8,192 nucleotides of DNA from Nitrospiria bacterium. Its GTDB lineage: Bacteria; Nitrospirota; Nitrospiria; Nitrospirales; UBA8639. Shown here one piece after another: positions 1 through 5,823 of the stretch. The stretch lies in assembly GCA_030430725.1 (NCBI GenBank), contig JAUIKP010000129.1:1-8192 (forward strand), given 5' to 3'. A model generated the notes under the pieces. It ran no database searches. It was given only the letters and a program-made list of their open reading frames with translations, and was not told the origin of the DNA. A program made the translations under genes and the position numbers. Position 1 is the first letter of the stretch, and every line of letters begins with the position of its first letter.

Positions 1-1
1 A

Positions 2-2170
2 ACAGGAAGGACGTTTCATTTTGCCGATGAACACACCATCACCGTGGTGACCAGCCCTGGAGGGGTTGAAAGTCGAAATAGTGCGACTGATGCGTCCGCC
101 CGGAAATTAAAACCCATCCTGGTGCCCGAAGTTGTAGTGAAAGAAGTGCGGGACAAAGATTATGCGGCCATTGCGGACAGCACGGGGACAAAGACCGATA
201 CTCCGATTATCGAGATTCCTCAGACGATCAATGTCATTACGCGTGCCGAGCTCGATACACGCTTGGTGCAAACTATCAGCCAGGCAGTCAAGTATACGCC
301 GGGCGTGCTCACGGAGATGTATGGGCCGGTGACGAGAGATGATTACTTCAATATCCGGGGATTCGATGCCCAACAATTTCTGGATGGCCTGGGTTTGGTC
401 GGGGTCAATTACGCCAACCTTCGTATCGAGCCGTATGGACAGGAACGTGTTGAAGTTCTCAAAGGGCCGGCATCTATGCTTTACGGGCAGAGCGCTCCCG
501 GAGGGTTGGTCAATATGACCAGCAAGCGCCCTACCGAGGTCCCACTACGCGAAATTCTTCTTTTGGGGGGAAGCTGGAATCGGATCCAAGGTGGACTCGA
601 TTTTGGAGGACCGATTGACGATCAAGGCCAGTTTCTATACCGGCTCACCGGCATGGTGCGAAACAGCGACACGCAGGTCGATTACGCCAAAGACAATCGG
701 ATCTTTATCGCCCCCAGTCTGACCTGGCGTCCAACCTCCAATACCTCGTTCACCTTTCTGAGCCACTGGCAAAGGGATGACGCCGGCAATACCCTGCAAT
801 TTCTTCCGGAGGAGGGGACGTTGCTTTTCAATCCCAATGGCAAGGTGCCCACCAGTCGTTTTATTGGCGAACCGGATTATGATCGGTGGGAAAGGGAGCA
901 ATTTACGCTCGGCTACGCCTTGGAGCATCGCTTTAATGCATCCTGGAAGGTAGAGCAAAATCTGCGGTACGCATATGTCAAAACCGATTATCCGGTCATC
1001 TTCGCACTGGGCTTTGCGGATCCTGCTGTCGACCTTCGCACCGTGAGTCGGTTGGCCGCTCGCTACCGTGACAAGGGGGAGACGTTTACCTTGGACACCA
1101 GGCTGCAGGGAGCATTCGATACGGGACCGTTGGAGCACCGGTTGTTGCTGGGAGTCGACTATCGTTATTTAACGGGAAAGAATCGTCGAGGTTTTTCCGA
1201 TGCACCGGATCTCGATATTTATAATCCTGTATACGGACAGCCTTTTGACCACCCAAACATCACATTTGTCGGCAAGCAAGAACGGGATCAGATCGGTCTT
1301 TATGCCCAAGATCAAGTGAAATTCCACAGATGGTTGCTGACGGGTGGCCTCCGCTACGATTTTACCAATTCGGATACCAAGAACCATTTCTTAACCTCTG
1401 GGAACCGAACCAGAGATAAACAGGATGATCGTAAACTGACCTACCGAACCGCGTTGACTTATCTGTTTGACAACGGGTTGGCCCCCTATTTCAGTTATTC
1501 AACCTCGTTTCAGCCACAGGCTGGGACTGATTTTTCCGGGAATGCGTTTGACCCCACCACTGGCCAGGAGTACGAAGGAGGTGTCAAATTTAAACCGGTC
1601 AACTACGATGCCCTAGTTACCCTCTCAGCGTATCACTTGACGCAACAGAACATCCTGACGCCTGACCTCCAGCCTGGACACGAAGGGTTCAGCGTCCAGA
1701 CTGGAGAGGCACGTGTCCGGGGCTTCGAAGTGGAAGCAAAAGCCAATCTTGGCCGAAGGATCGGCCTCATAGGAGGGTATTCTTTTGCGGATTCCAAGGT
1801 TACCAAAACGAACGAAGACAACCAGAAGGGGAATCGTCTTCCTCTGACCCCTCGACACCAAGCTTCATTATGGCTGGATTATAGCTTTCAAAATAACTGG
1901 CTGATGGGACTCAATATCGGGAGCGGTGTGAGATACACCGGATCAAATTTTGGCGATCTTGCCAATTCTCTGAAAGCACCCTCGTACACGTTATTCGACG
2001 CAGCGGTTCACTACGACTTGAGATTTCTCTCCAATACCCTGAAAGGCGCAGAGCTCAGCGTCAACCTCAACAATGTGTTTGACGTTGATTACGTGGCCAC
2101 CTGCGGGGACGGGACGTGTTATTATGGGAATCGTCGAACCGTGTATGGAAGCCTGCGTTATAGATTTTGA
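2..2170 (+). CDS. TonB-dependent siderophore receptor with STN domain, 5' end outside window
   Basis: Outer-membrane beta-barrel that imports a ferric siderophore using TonB/ExbBD energy. The frame is open from base 2, so the real start lies upstream. The first 15 codons (TGRTFHFADEHTITV) match the last strand of an STN (secretin/TonB N-terminal) domain, so this is a transducer-type receptor. A GTG at 44 is only an internal codon. A TonB-box-like PEVVVKEV follows at bases 125-148. The plug runs roughly from 197 to 540, with the hallmark segments TPIIEIPQTINVITR, FNIRGFD and VEVLKGPASMLYGQSAPGG. The rest is the barrel, ending in YGSLRYRF with the terminal Phe typical of outer-membrane proteins. 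Two Cys codons at 2102 and 2117 (CGDGTC) followed by YYGNRRTV resemble the C-terminal disulfide region of ferrichrome/ferrioxamine-type receptors. A hydroxamate substrate is therefore possible but unproven. It is a paralogue of the receptor at 5824. No sigma/FecR pair of its own is visible in the window. Confidence 0.95.
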   Translation, partial: TGRTFHFADEHTITVVTSPGGVESRNSATDASARKLKPILVPEVVVKEVRDKDYAAIADSTGTKTDTPIIEIPQTINVITRAELDTRLVQTISQAVKYTPGVLTEMYGPVTRDDYFNIRGFDAQQFLDGLGLVGVNYANLRIEPYGQERVEVLKGPASMLYGQSAPGGLVNMTSKRPTEVPLREILLLGGSWNRIQGGLDFGGPIDDQGQFLYRLTGMVRNSDTQVDYAKDNRIFIAPSLTWRPTSNTSFTFLSHWQRDDAGNTLQFLPEEGTLLFNPNGKVPTSRFIGEPDYDRWEREQFTLGYALEHRFNASWKVEQNLRYAYVKTDYPVIFALGFADPAVDLRTVSRLAARYRDKGETFTLDTRLQGAFDTGPLEHRLLLGVDYRYLTGKNRRGFSDAPDLDIYNPVYGQPFDHPNITFVGKQERDQIGLYAQDQVKFHRWLLTGGLRYDFTNSDTKNHFLTSGNRTRDKQDDRKLTYRTALTYLFDNGLAPYFSYSTSFQPQAGTDFSGNAFDPTTGQEYEGGVKFKPVNYDALVTLSAYHLTQQNILTPDLQPGHEGFSVQTGEARVRGFEVEAKANLGRRIGLIGGYSFADSKVTKTNEDNQKGNRLPLTPRHQASLWLDYSFQNNWLMGLNIGSGVRYTGSNFGDLANSLKAPSYTLFDAAVHYDLRFLSNTLKGAELSVNLNNVFDVDYVATCGDGTCYYGNRRTVYGSLRYRF

Positions 2171-3100
2171 GTAGGACATTAGGTGAATTGAACATCGTCA
2201 GGGTCAAACGGTCAAAGTCAACAGGTAGACATCGCCACGGCTTTGACAACTCACTCGTGATGGATCCTTGCCGATGAATTCCCAGTCTATCTTGATTTAT
2301 CCGCTTCACACGAGATTCTGGATTTATTCAAGCCCCGGCCACGTGGGGAAGGGGCCACGAACTTTTGTCCCTTTGGGGAGCGGCGGAATTTTGTGGGAAA
2401 CATTTCCTATCGAGGGGAGGAGAGCCTAGGACGCCCCATGGGAAATCCCCAGGAGGCAAGGGCGTCAAGAGGACACCACAGCTCTGCTTGGCACAGCGAA
2501 TGCCGGTAACGGGTTTAGCCACTTCATTACTGATAAGTGGGAAATGGACCTCAACATGGACTTTGATCGATTCACAACTACTCTTGTCGGGTTTCAGATT
2601 TCACAACCCCGTTCATGTAACCATGTAACAATCCCACCACCAATGTTTTTGTCCAGGATGGCGAGGCACGAAACCAAGGAGGAGACCTTTGTTTCTTCGG
2701 GGAGATGAGGCATGTAGCACGCCTGCTGGACCGCGGAACTTACGGAATGCCAAACTCACGGAGACCGCTGATTGGGTCAATGAACCTTGCCCGGAAGGAG
2801 TGCCGGAATGCCCGGAATTCATTGTGTCTTTTGGTGCCGAACGAAGTATGCCGCTAGTCGAATGGTTTAGCCTTACAGGTCGAGAGACGCACAACGGATC
2901 ACATTTTTGAAATCGGGCCAATACCCAGGCTATTCCGGAAGAATCGGCATAGCCGTTGCTTTGACGAGAATGCTCGAATCGGAAATTAAACCTGAAGAAT
3001 CATTGAGAAATTTTTCGGCCCTATCCCTTTATCCAGCCATGTGAGGATGACTAAAACAACAGGGAATGCCGATCCCCCACAAGAGATAATGTGTTCTCTA
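2171..3100. other. Long non-coding stretch between convergent genes, with inverted repeats
   Basis: About 930 bases separate the end of the first receptor from the end of the small membrane protein read from the other strand. I see no gene I can defend. Open frames at 2365-2628 (+), 2613-2921 (-) and 2689-2910 (+) have no recognisable domain and overlap each other on both strands. Structural elements visible are: a 7-bp inverted repeat GTCAAAG (2211-2217) / CTTTGAC (2241-2247); the palindrome CCACGTGG (2339-2346); a nested inverted repeat at 2430-2466 (listed separately); and the near-tandem motif TGCCCGGAA (2788-2796), TGCCGGAA (2801-2808), TGCCCGGAA (2809-2817). Nothing here is followed by a clear U-tract, so no classical terminator for the first receptor can be named. 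The dual-strand openness together with the repeats would fit a decayed or dispersed repetitive element, which is inference. Confidence 0.5.
2430..2466. repeat. Nested inverted repeat (potential stem-loop)
   Basis: Perfect 7-bp arms GACGCCC (2430-2436) and GGGCGTC (2460-2466) enclose a smaller hairpin, TGGG (2439-2442) with CCCA (2448-2451). Beyond an offset, CCT (2425-2427) could pair with AGG (2469-2471). No T-run follows on either strand, so it is not an obvious intrinsic terminator. It may be part of a dispersed palindromic element or a structured RNA. Function unknown. Confidence 0.45.
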
Positions 3101-3110
3101 TCAGGGATCG
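3070..3110 (-). terminator. Hairpin overlapping the stop of the small membrane protein gene, possible terminator
   Basis: Seven-base arms CGATCCC (3070-3076) and GGGATCG (3104-3110) are perfectly complementary. Inside them a 5-bp stem AGAGA (3082-3086) / TCTCT (3095-3099) continues the hairpin past an asymmetric 5/4-nt internal loop. Read on the - strand, the first arm is formed by the last codons of the 44-residue gene and the TGA lies in the internal loop. A T-rich stretch (TTGTTTT) appears only about nine bases after the stem. It is therefore an imperfect intrinsic terminator at best and may instead be a transcript-stabilising 3' structure. Confidence 0.4.
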
Positions 3111-3235
3111 TAATGGCCGAAAAGGTCCGGCCCTATCCAGAGAAACAAAACGGTTAGAATGACCAACGCGATCGATACCAAAAGACTTATCCATACCGCT
3201 TCTTCCCCATGCGCCACTTTAACAGGCCATCTCAT
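3101..3235 (-). CDS. Small single-pass membrane protein, 44 aa, unknown function
   Basis: I do not recognise a named family. The frame runs ATG (3235-3233) to TGA (3103-3101). It starts MRWPVKVAHGEEAVW, continues with a hydrophobic helix of about 20 residues (roughly W15 to I34, ISLLVSIALVILTVLFLWI) and ends GPDLFGHYDP. The basic start and acidic tail suggest an N-in orientation in the inner membrane. The frame is too organised (charged head, clean helix, Gly-Pro break) to look like chance. No good Shine-Dalgarno precedes the ATG, and the frame is closed by a TGA at 3268-3266, so ATG is the natural start. It follows the redoxin gene on the same strand after 134 bases and may be co-transcribed with it. 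Its shape resembles tiny accessory subunits of respiratory oxidases (for example cytochrome oxidase subunit IIa), but no oxidase gene is present in the window, so this is only a comparison. Confidence 0.55.
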   Translation of the reverse strand: MRWPVKVAHGEEAVWISLLVSIALVILTVLFLWIGPDLFGHYDP

Positions 3236-3297
3236 AGTAATGAGCCGTCTTTGATTTTCCCTTGTTCAGTCCAAGCTGGAGAGATTCGAGTGCTGAT

Positions 3298-3312
3298 AAA
3301 GCAAAATGCTTT
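3298..3312. repeat. Small AT-rich hairpin between redoxin and small membrane protein genes
   Basis: AAAGCA (3298-3303) and TGCTTT (3307-3312) form a 6-bp stem with a 3-nt loop. It lies in the 134-base gap between the two - strand genes. No T-run follows on either strand, so a terminator role is weakly supported. It could be an mRNA processing or attenuating structure, or chance in AT-rich DNA. Confidence 0.25.
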
Positions 3313-3369
3313 CTCTTGTCTGGTACTTTATTAATTCTATTGTACTGTAATGCCCCTTTTCACTTCCGG

Positions 3370-3936
3370 TCATGCCGATCCGGTTTGTTGGGGAACGCTC
3401 CTTGATGTAATGGCATGGCCTGTAAACAACGGGGAATCAGAAAAGGTACTCTCCCGATGCGCTTGATCGGGGTTCGCTTCTAATCGGATTTTGAAATTTT
3501 TGCAAAGCTGAAAAATCTCGAAGATGGCACTCATGCCACGCCCATTAAGGTTATGAACCAGATGATAGTCCACAATACCCTCCGGATTGATGAGGAGGCA
3601 TTGGCACCGGCTTTGGTCTGGAATTTCAGAAATTTTCAACGCCCGGCCTACACACCCGAGGGGATCGCCAAGGAGAAATATGCCAAACCTGGTTAACCGC
3701 TGAACCCAGGGTTCATGAAAGGGGTAGTTACCGGAGACCAGACCCAGCAGGAGGCCAACTTGTTTTTCCCACTCTTGTCGGTATCGGTCGAGAAAGAGGG
3801 TTTCCACTAAGCCAAACCGAGATGGACAGCATATGGTGATCCACTTGCCTTTCAATTGACAGAAATCCAAAGGGACTAAATGTCCATCGGTCAATGCGGG
3901 CACGCGTATCCGAAGTATGGAATGACCAGTAGACAT
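3370..3936 (-). CDS. Peroxiredoxin/AhpC-TSA-like protein lacking the peroxidatic cysteine
   Basis: A 188-residue thioredoxin-fold protein of the AhpC/TSA redoxin type. Visible family features are LKGKWITICCPSRFG (residues 28-42, the strand and active-site loop), LLLGLVSGN (62-70), GDPLGCVGRAL (90-100, as in 'sDplg.vakal') and RCQCLLINPEGIVDYHLVHN (110-129), followed by NGRGMSAIFEIFQL. In active enzymes the loop reads P-x-x-x-T-x-x-C. Here it reads P38-S-R-F-G-L-V-E45, so Thr is Gly and the catalytic Cys is Glu. Cys36 and Cys37 lie just before the loop; C95, C111, C113 and C145 are scattered. The active-site-type Arg before the 'INPEG' strand (R110) is kept, and the C-terminal resolving-Cys motif is absent. 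No signal peptide is evident. The ATG at 3936 is chosen because AGGAGG lies eight bases upstream; a GTG at 3999 would add 21 residues without a comparable site. It diverges from the sigma factor gene. A non-peroxidase role (sensor, chaperone or redox partner) is inference. Confidence 0.8.
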   Translation of the reverse strand: MSTGHSILRIRVPALTDGHLVPLDFCQLKGKWITICCPSRFGLVETLFLDRYRQEWEKQVGLLLGLVSGNYPFHEPWVQRLTRFGIFLLGDPLGCVGRALKISEIPDQSRCQCLLINPEGIVDYHLVHNLNGRGMSAIFEIFQLCKNFKIRLEANPDQAHRESTFSDSPLFTGHAITSRSVPQQTGSA

Positions 3937-3944
3937 AAAAATAA

Positions 3945-3950
3945 CCTCCT
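3945..3950 (-). promoter_or_regulatory. Ribosome binding site that sets the redoxin start
   Basis: CCTCCT on the + strand is a perfect AGGAGG for the - strand gene, eight bases before the ATG at 3936. It makes the internal ATG a better start than the upstream GTG (3999) or ATG (3990) in the same frame. Confidence 0.8.
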
Positions 3951-4002
3951 GAGTTTTTCTGTCGTAGTATATTCCCTGATTGTTGCCCATTTTTGACACT
4001 AA

Positions 4003-4017
4003 TGATTATATGAATCA
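4003..4017. promoter_or_regulatory. Fur-like palindrome over the presumed -10 of the redoxin gene
   Basis: TGATTATATGAATCA is an inverted repeat with perfect arms TGATT/AATCA around five bases. Against the 7-1-7 Fur consensus (TGATAAT-n-ATTATCA), read on the - strand, 10 of 14 positions match. The - strand hexamer TATAAT (4010-4005) lies inside it and is a plausible -10 for the redoxin gene, about 70 bases upstream of its ATG. No good -35 is seen at 17 bases. Support is moderate: the region is AT-rich and the match is partial. Confidence 0.35.
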
Positions 4018-4090
4018 ATATCGATTTTCTCCTTTAATTGAATTTGGGGTATTTGTTCCACAGCTTCAGAGAGGAACTCCAAAGTGTATA

Positions 4091-4119
4091 TTGATAGTGA
4101 AATTGATAATAGGTATCAT
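4091..4119 (+). promoter_or_regulatory. Sigma70-type promoter for the ECF sigma/FecR operon
   Basis: TTGATA (4091-4096) and TATCAT (4114-4119) each match five of six consensus bases and are separated by the ideal 17 bases. Transcription would begin near 4126, leaving a leader of only about 14 nt before the ATG at 4140, which is short but workable. The -10 overlaps a Fur-like box. Confidence 0.6.
4104..4118. promoter_or_regulatory. Fur box overlapping the -10 of the sigma factor promoter
   Basis: TGATAATAGGTATCA compared with the 7-1-7 Fur consensus TGATAAT-n-ATTATCA matches 12 of 14 fixed positions, with perfect outer arms TGATA/TATCA. A second, weaker partial match (GATAGTGAAATTGATAATA, 4093-4111, 13 of 19 against the 19-bp form) abuts it, as often seen where Fur binds overlapping sites. 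Position over the -10 fits repression by iron-loaded Fur, the standard control of FecI-type sigma genes. Confidence 0.6.
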
Positions 4120-4139
4120 GTGCATCCTTGAGAAATCTT

Positions 4140-4658
4140 ATGACTCTTTCCTCTGATCAAATTGAAGATCTGTTTCATCAATACCGTGACGAACTGACCC
4201 GCCGTCTCGTGGCCATGGTGAATTCACGTGAGACAGCGGCCGATCTCATGCAGGAAACGTATGTCAAACTGATGGGTCTGGTGAACACCAAGGCAGTGGA
4301 ACATCCCCGTGCACTCCTCCATCGAATTGCCACCAATCTGGCGATCGACCATATCCGAAAACACAAAAAACCCTTTCATGCCGTCGATTCCCTGGATGCC
4401 GCCATTGAGGTGCCATGCGGGTCCCCATGTCCGGAGCGCATCGTGCTCGGCAAGGAGCGGTTTCAGTTATCACTGCAGGCCATCGACAAACTTCCTCCAC
4501 GAACCCGGGAAGCGTTTCTCCTCTATCGTGTCTACAGCTATTCTTATCGTGAAATTGCCGCACGCATGGGTATCTCGGATAGCGGGGTGGAGAAGCTGCT
4601 CATGCGCGCCTTGGATCAATTTTGTACCTTATTTGATCCTCGTGATGCCGATGAGTGA
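4140..4658 (+). CDS. ECF RNA polymerase sigma factor, FecI type
   Basis: A 172-residue cytoplasmic extracytoplasmic-function sigma factor, expected to direct transcription of the linked receptor gene when released or activated by FecR. The region 2 domain spans about residues 8-75: LFHQYRDELTRRLVAMV, the core-binding segment AADLMQETYVKLM, and the -10 recognition part PRALLHRIATNLAIDHIRK. Region 4 spans about 111-162: LPPRTREAFLLYRVYSYSYREIA, then helix-turn-helix residues RMGISDSGVEKLLMRAL that read the -35. There is no region 3, as usual for the class, and the length is typical of FecI. ATG 4140 is preferred, with a weak GAGAAA 5-10 bases upstream. A TTG at 4128 in the same frame would sit almost on the predicted transcription start. 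The regulator gene follows 74 bases downstream, so this is a standard sigma-FecR operon. Confidence 0.93.
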   Translation: MTLSSDQIEDLFHQYRDELTRRLVAMVNSRETAADLMQETYVKLMGLVNTKAVEHPRALLHRIATNLAIDHIRKHKKPFHAVDSLDAAIEVPCGSPCPERIVLGKERFQLSLQAIDKLPPRTREAFLLYRVYSYSYREIAARMGISDSGVEKLLMRALDQFCTLFDPRDADE

Positions 4659-4721
4659 GGGGATTGGCCCACAAATTCGTCACTAGATATACTAGCCCTT
4701 CTTTTCAATATCAGGCATATC

Positions 4722-4726
4722 GAGGG
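4722..4726 (+). promoter_or_regulatory. Ribosome binding site that sets the FecR start
   Basis: GAGGG lies six bases before the ATG at 4733. This favours the 331-residue product over a GTG at 4655 that would overlap the sigma gene stop by four bases and add 26 residues unlike a FecR N-terminus. Confidence 0.6.
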
Positions 4727-4732
4727 CAGTCC

Positions 4733-5728
4733 ATGGCATCAACAGACAAACCGTCCGAGAATTCGCCACACTATGAGGACGAGACTACGTTAAGACAAGA
4801 AGCGATTGCCTGGGTCATTCGGCGGCATAACAGTCGGATGACTGCGGAAGACCACCAGGCTTTCGAAGCCTGGAAGGCGAAAAGCCCCACACATTTACGG
4901 GTGTTTCAGAAAGTATCCGCAATCTGGGAGGACCCGTATCTTCACGCAGCCGCCACTCTACGCGCCCAGGAACCATCATCTCTCATTCATCAACCATCCG
5001 CGGAACCCCGTCGTTGGCTGCGGCATGCGGTGGCGCTTGCGGCCTGTGCTGTGCTGATCACCATAGCGATCGCGCACTATGATCCACTGACGTGGCTTCA
5101 GGCCGACTATCGGACGGCCATCGGGGAACAACGAACGATTACGTTACCGGACGGATCCACAGTCATACTCAATACACAAACAGCCATTGCCACCTCCTTT
5201 GATCAAACAGCTCGACACGTTCGTTTGCTAAAGGGTGAAGCCTCGTTCAACGTCCAACCTGATTCGCATCGTCCGTTCGTCGTGGAAAGTCAACAAACCA
5301 CTACCCGGGCCGTGGGCACCGAATTTATGGTTCGAACTCAGCAGGATCATGAGCAAGTGACGGTGCTTGAAGGAAAGGTTGAAGTCAGCAGCCTCCATGA
5401 TCATGATTCGCCCGCCCTGGTATCCGCCGGGTCTCGGGTTCAATTTGAAGACGGACGATTGGGTCGTCCTTTTTCGGTCGATCTCCCGACGGTATCGGCC
5501 TGGCTAAACAAGCGACTCATCGTCAATGGCGTCCCGCTGGAACAGGTGATTGAAGAGGTAGGCCGCTATTATCCAGGCACTATCGTGCTCTGGAATCAAC
5601 CATTACGGGACATGCACGTCACCGGCACGTACAATCTAGAAGATCCCTCCAAGAGTCTCTCCCTTCTTGCCAAGACCTTTCCAACCCACATGCTCAATCT
5701 TGCCAACCGGTTCGTAATTCTCTTTTAA
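4733..5728 (+). CDS. FecR-type anti-sigma/sigma-activating membrane regulator
   Basis: A 331-residue inner-membrane relay between a siderophore receptor and the ECF sigma factor. Residues about 20-66 are the cytoplasmic FecR N-terminal domain that binds sigma, with the conserved Trp pattern W27 (EAIAWVIRR), W47 (FEAWKAKSPTHLRVF) and W65. A single membrane helix lies at about 97-115 (RHAVALAACAVLITIAIAHY), preceded by Arg residues, giving N-in topology. The periplasmic FecR domain follows at about 127-219 (GEQRTITLPDGSTVILNTQT, VRLLKGEASFNV, TRAVGTEFMVR, VTVLEGKVEV). The C-terminal part (about 256-331: WLNKRLIVNGVPLEQVIEEV...) is STN-like and is the probable docking site for the receptor's STN domain. 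Length and domain order are normal for the family. The receptor gene starts 95 bases downstream. In this family the protein is needed both to hold and to activate sigma; which applies here cannot be told from sequence. Confidence 0.92.
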   Translation: MASTDKPSENSPHYEDETTLRQEAIAWVIRRHNSRMTAEDHQAFEAWKAKSPTHLRVFQKVSAIWEDPYLHAAATLRAQEPSSLIHQPSAEPRRWLRHAVALAACAVLITIAIAHYDPLTWLQADYRTAIGEQRTITLPDGSTVILNTQTAIATSFDQTARHVRLLKGEASFNVQPDSHRPFVVESQQTTTRAVGTEFMVRTQQDHEQVTVLEGKVEVSSLHDHDSPALVSAGSRVQFEDGRLGRPFSVDLPTVSAWLNKRLIVNGVPLEQVIEEVGRYYPGTIVLWNQPLRDMHVTGTYNLEDPSKSLSLLAKTFPTHMLNLANRFVILF

Positions 5729-5766
5729 AAAATCTTTTTTCTCACAATATTTGTTAGATGACGTGA

Positions 5767-5792
5767 GGAAATTTTTATTCGCTTCCGTCTAA
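5767..5792 (+). promoter_or_regulatory. Candidate ECF-sigma promoter for the second receptor
   Basis: GGAAAT (5767-5772), similar to -35 elements used by FecI-type and other ECF sigmas, is followed 15 bases on by TCTAAT (5788-5793), or by CGTCTA (5786-5791) in the other reading of the -10. It lies in the 95-base gap after the FecR gene, with start of transcription expected around 5800 and a leader of about 25 nt. ECF promoters are short and variable, so this is a candidate only. Read-through from the sigma/FecR operon is also possible because no strong terminator is present (AAAAAA-TC-TTTTTT at 5727-5740 has too tight a loop). Confidence 0.35.
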
Positions 5793-5811
5793 TCAGGCAT
5801 ATGAACAACAC

Positions 5812-5817
5812 AGGAGG
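5812..5817 (+). promoter_or_regulatory. Strong ribosome binding site of the second receptor
   Basis: AGGAGG is placed six bases before the ATG at 5824. An earlier ATG at 5801 is in another frame, so this site fixes the receptor start. Confidence 0.85.
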
Positions 5818-5823
5818 CGACGC

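Noticed and set aside
21..31. TTGCCGATGAA shared between base 21 and about base 2268
   Set aside because: An isolated 11-base match without flanking similarity, consistent with chance.
2365..2628. 87-codon + strand frame starting at TTG
   Set aside because: No ribosome site at proper spacing (AAGGGG is about ten bases away), low-complexity Gly/Pro/Arg-rich product without a domain, and it runs through the palindromic element. Likely chance openness.
2613..2921. 102-codon - strand frame in the convergent spacer
   Set aside because: Overlaps open frames on the other strand, and its composition (Ser/Arg/Pro/Gly, HWWWDC end) does not resemble a folded protein. I could not assign a domain.
3016..3138. 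Direct repeat CGGCCCTATCC at 3016-3026 and 3128-3138 as a target-site duplication or att-like pair
   Set aside because: The second copy lies inside the small membrane protein frame, and the intervening 101 bases do not look like an inserted element. No integrase or transposase is near.
3049..3159. 36-codon + strand frame (MTKTTGNADPPQ...) antisense to the small membrane protein
   Set aside because: The GAGG motif directly abuts the ATG, leaving no usable spacing, and the product has no features. The antisense frame is the more protein-like one.
4264..4563. Open - strand frame inside the sigma factor gene, and similar frames under both receptors and FecR
   Set aside because: Shadows of strongly supported genes. 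The sense proteins carry complete family motifs.
5727..5740. AAAAAA-TC-TTTTTT after the FecR stop as an intrinsic terminator
   Set aside because: A two-base loop is sterically impossible for the full stem and there is no GC-rich stem, so sigma, FecR and receptor may be partly co-transcribed.
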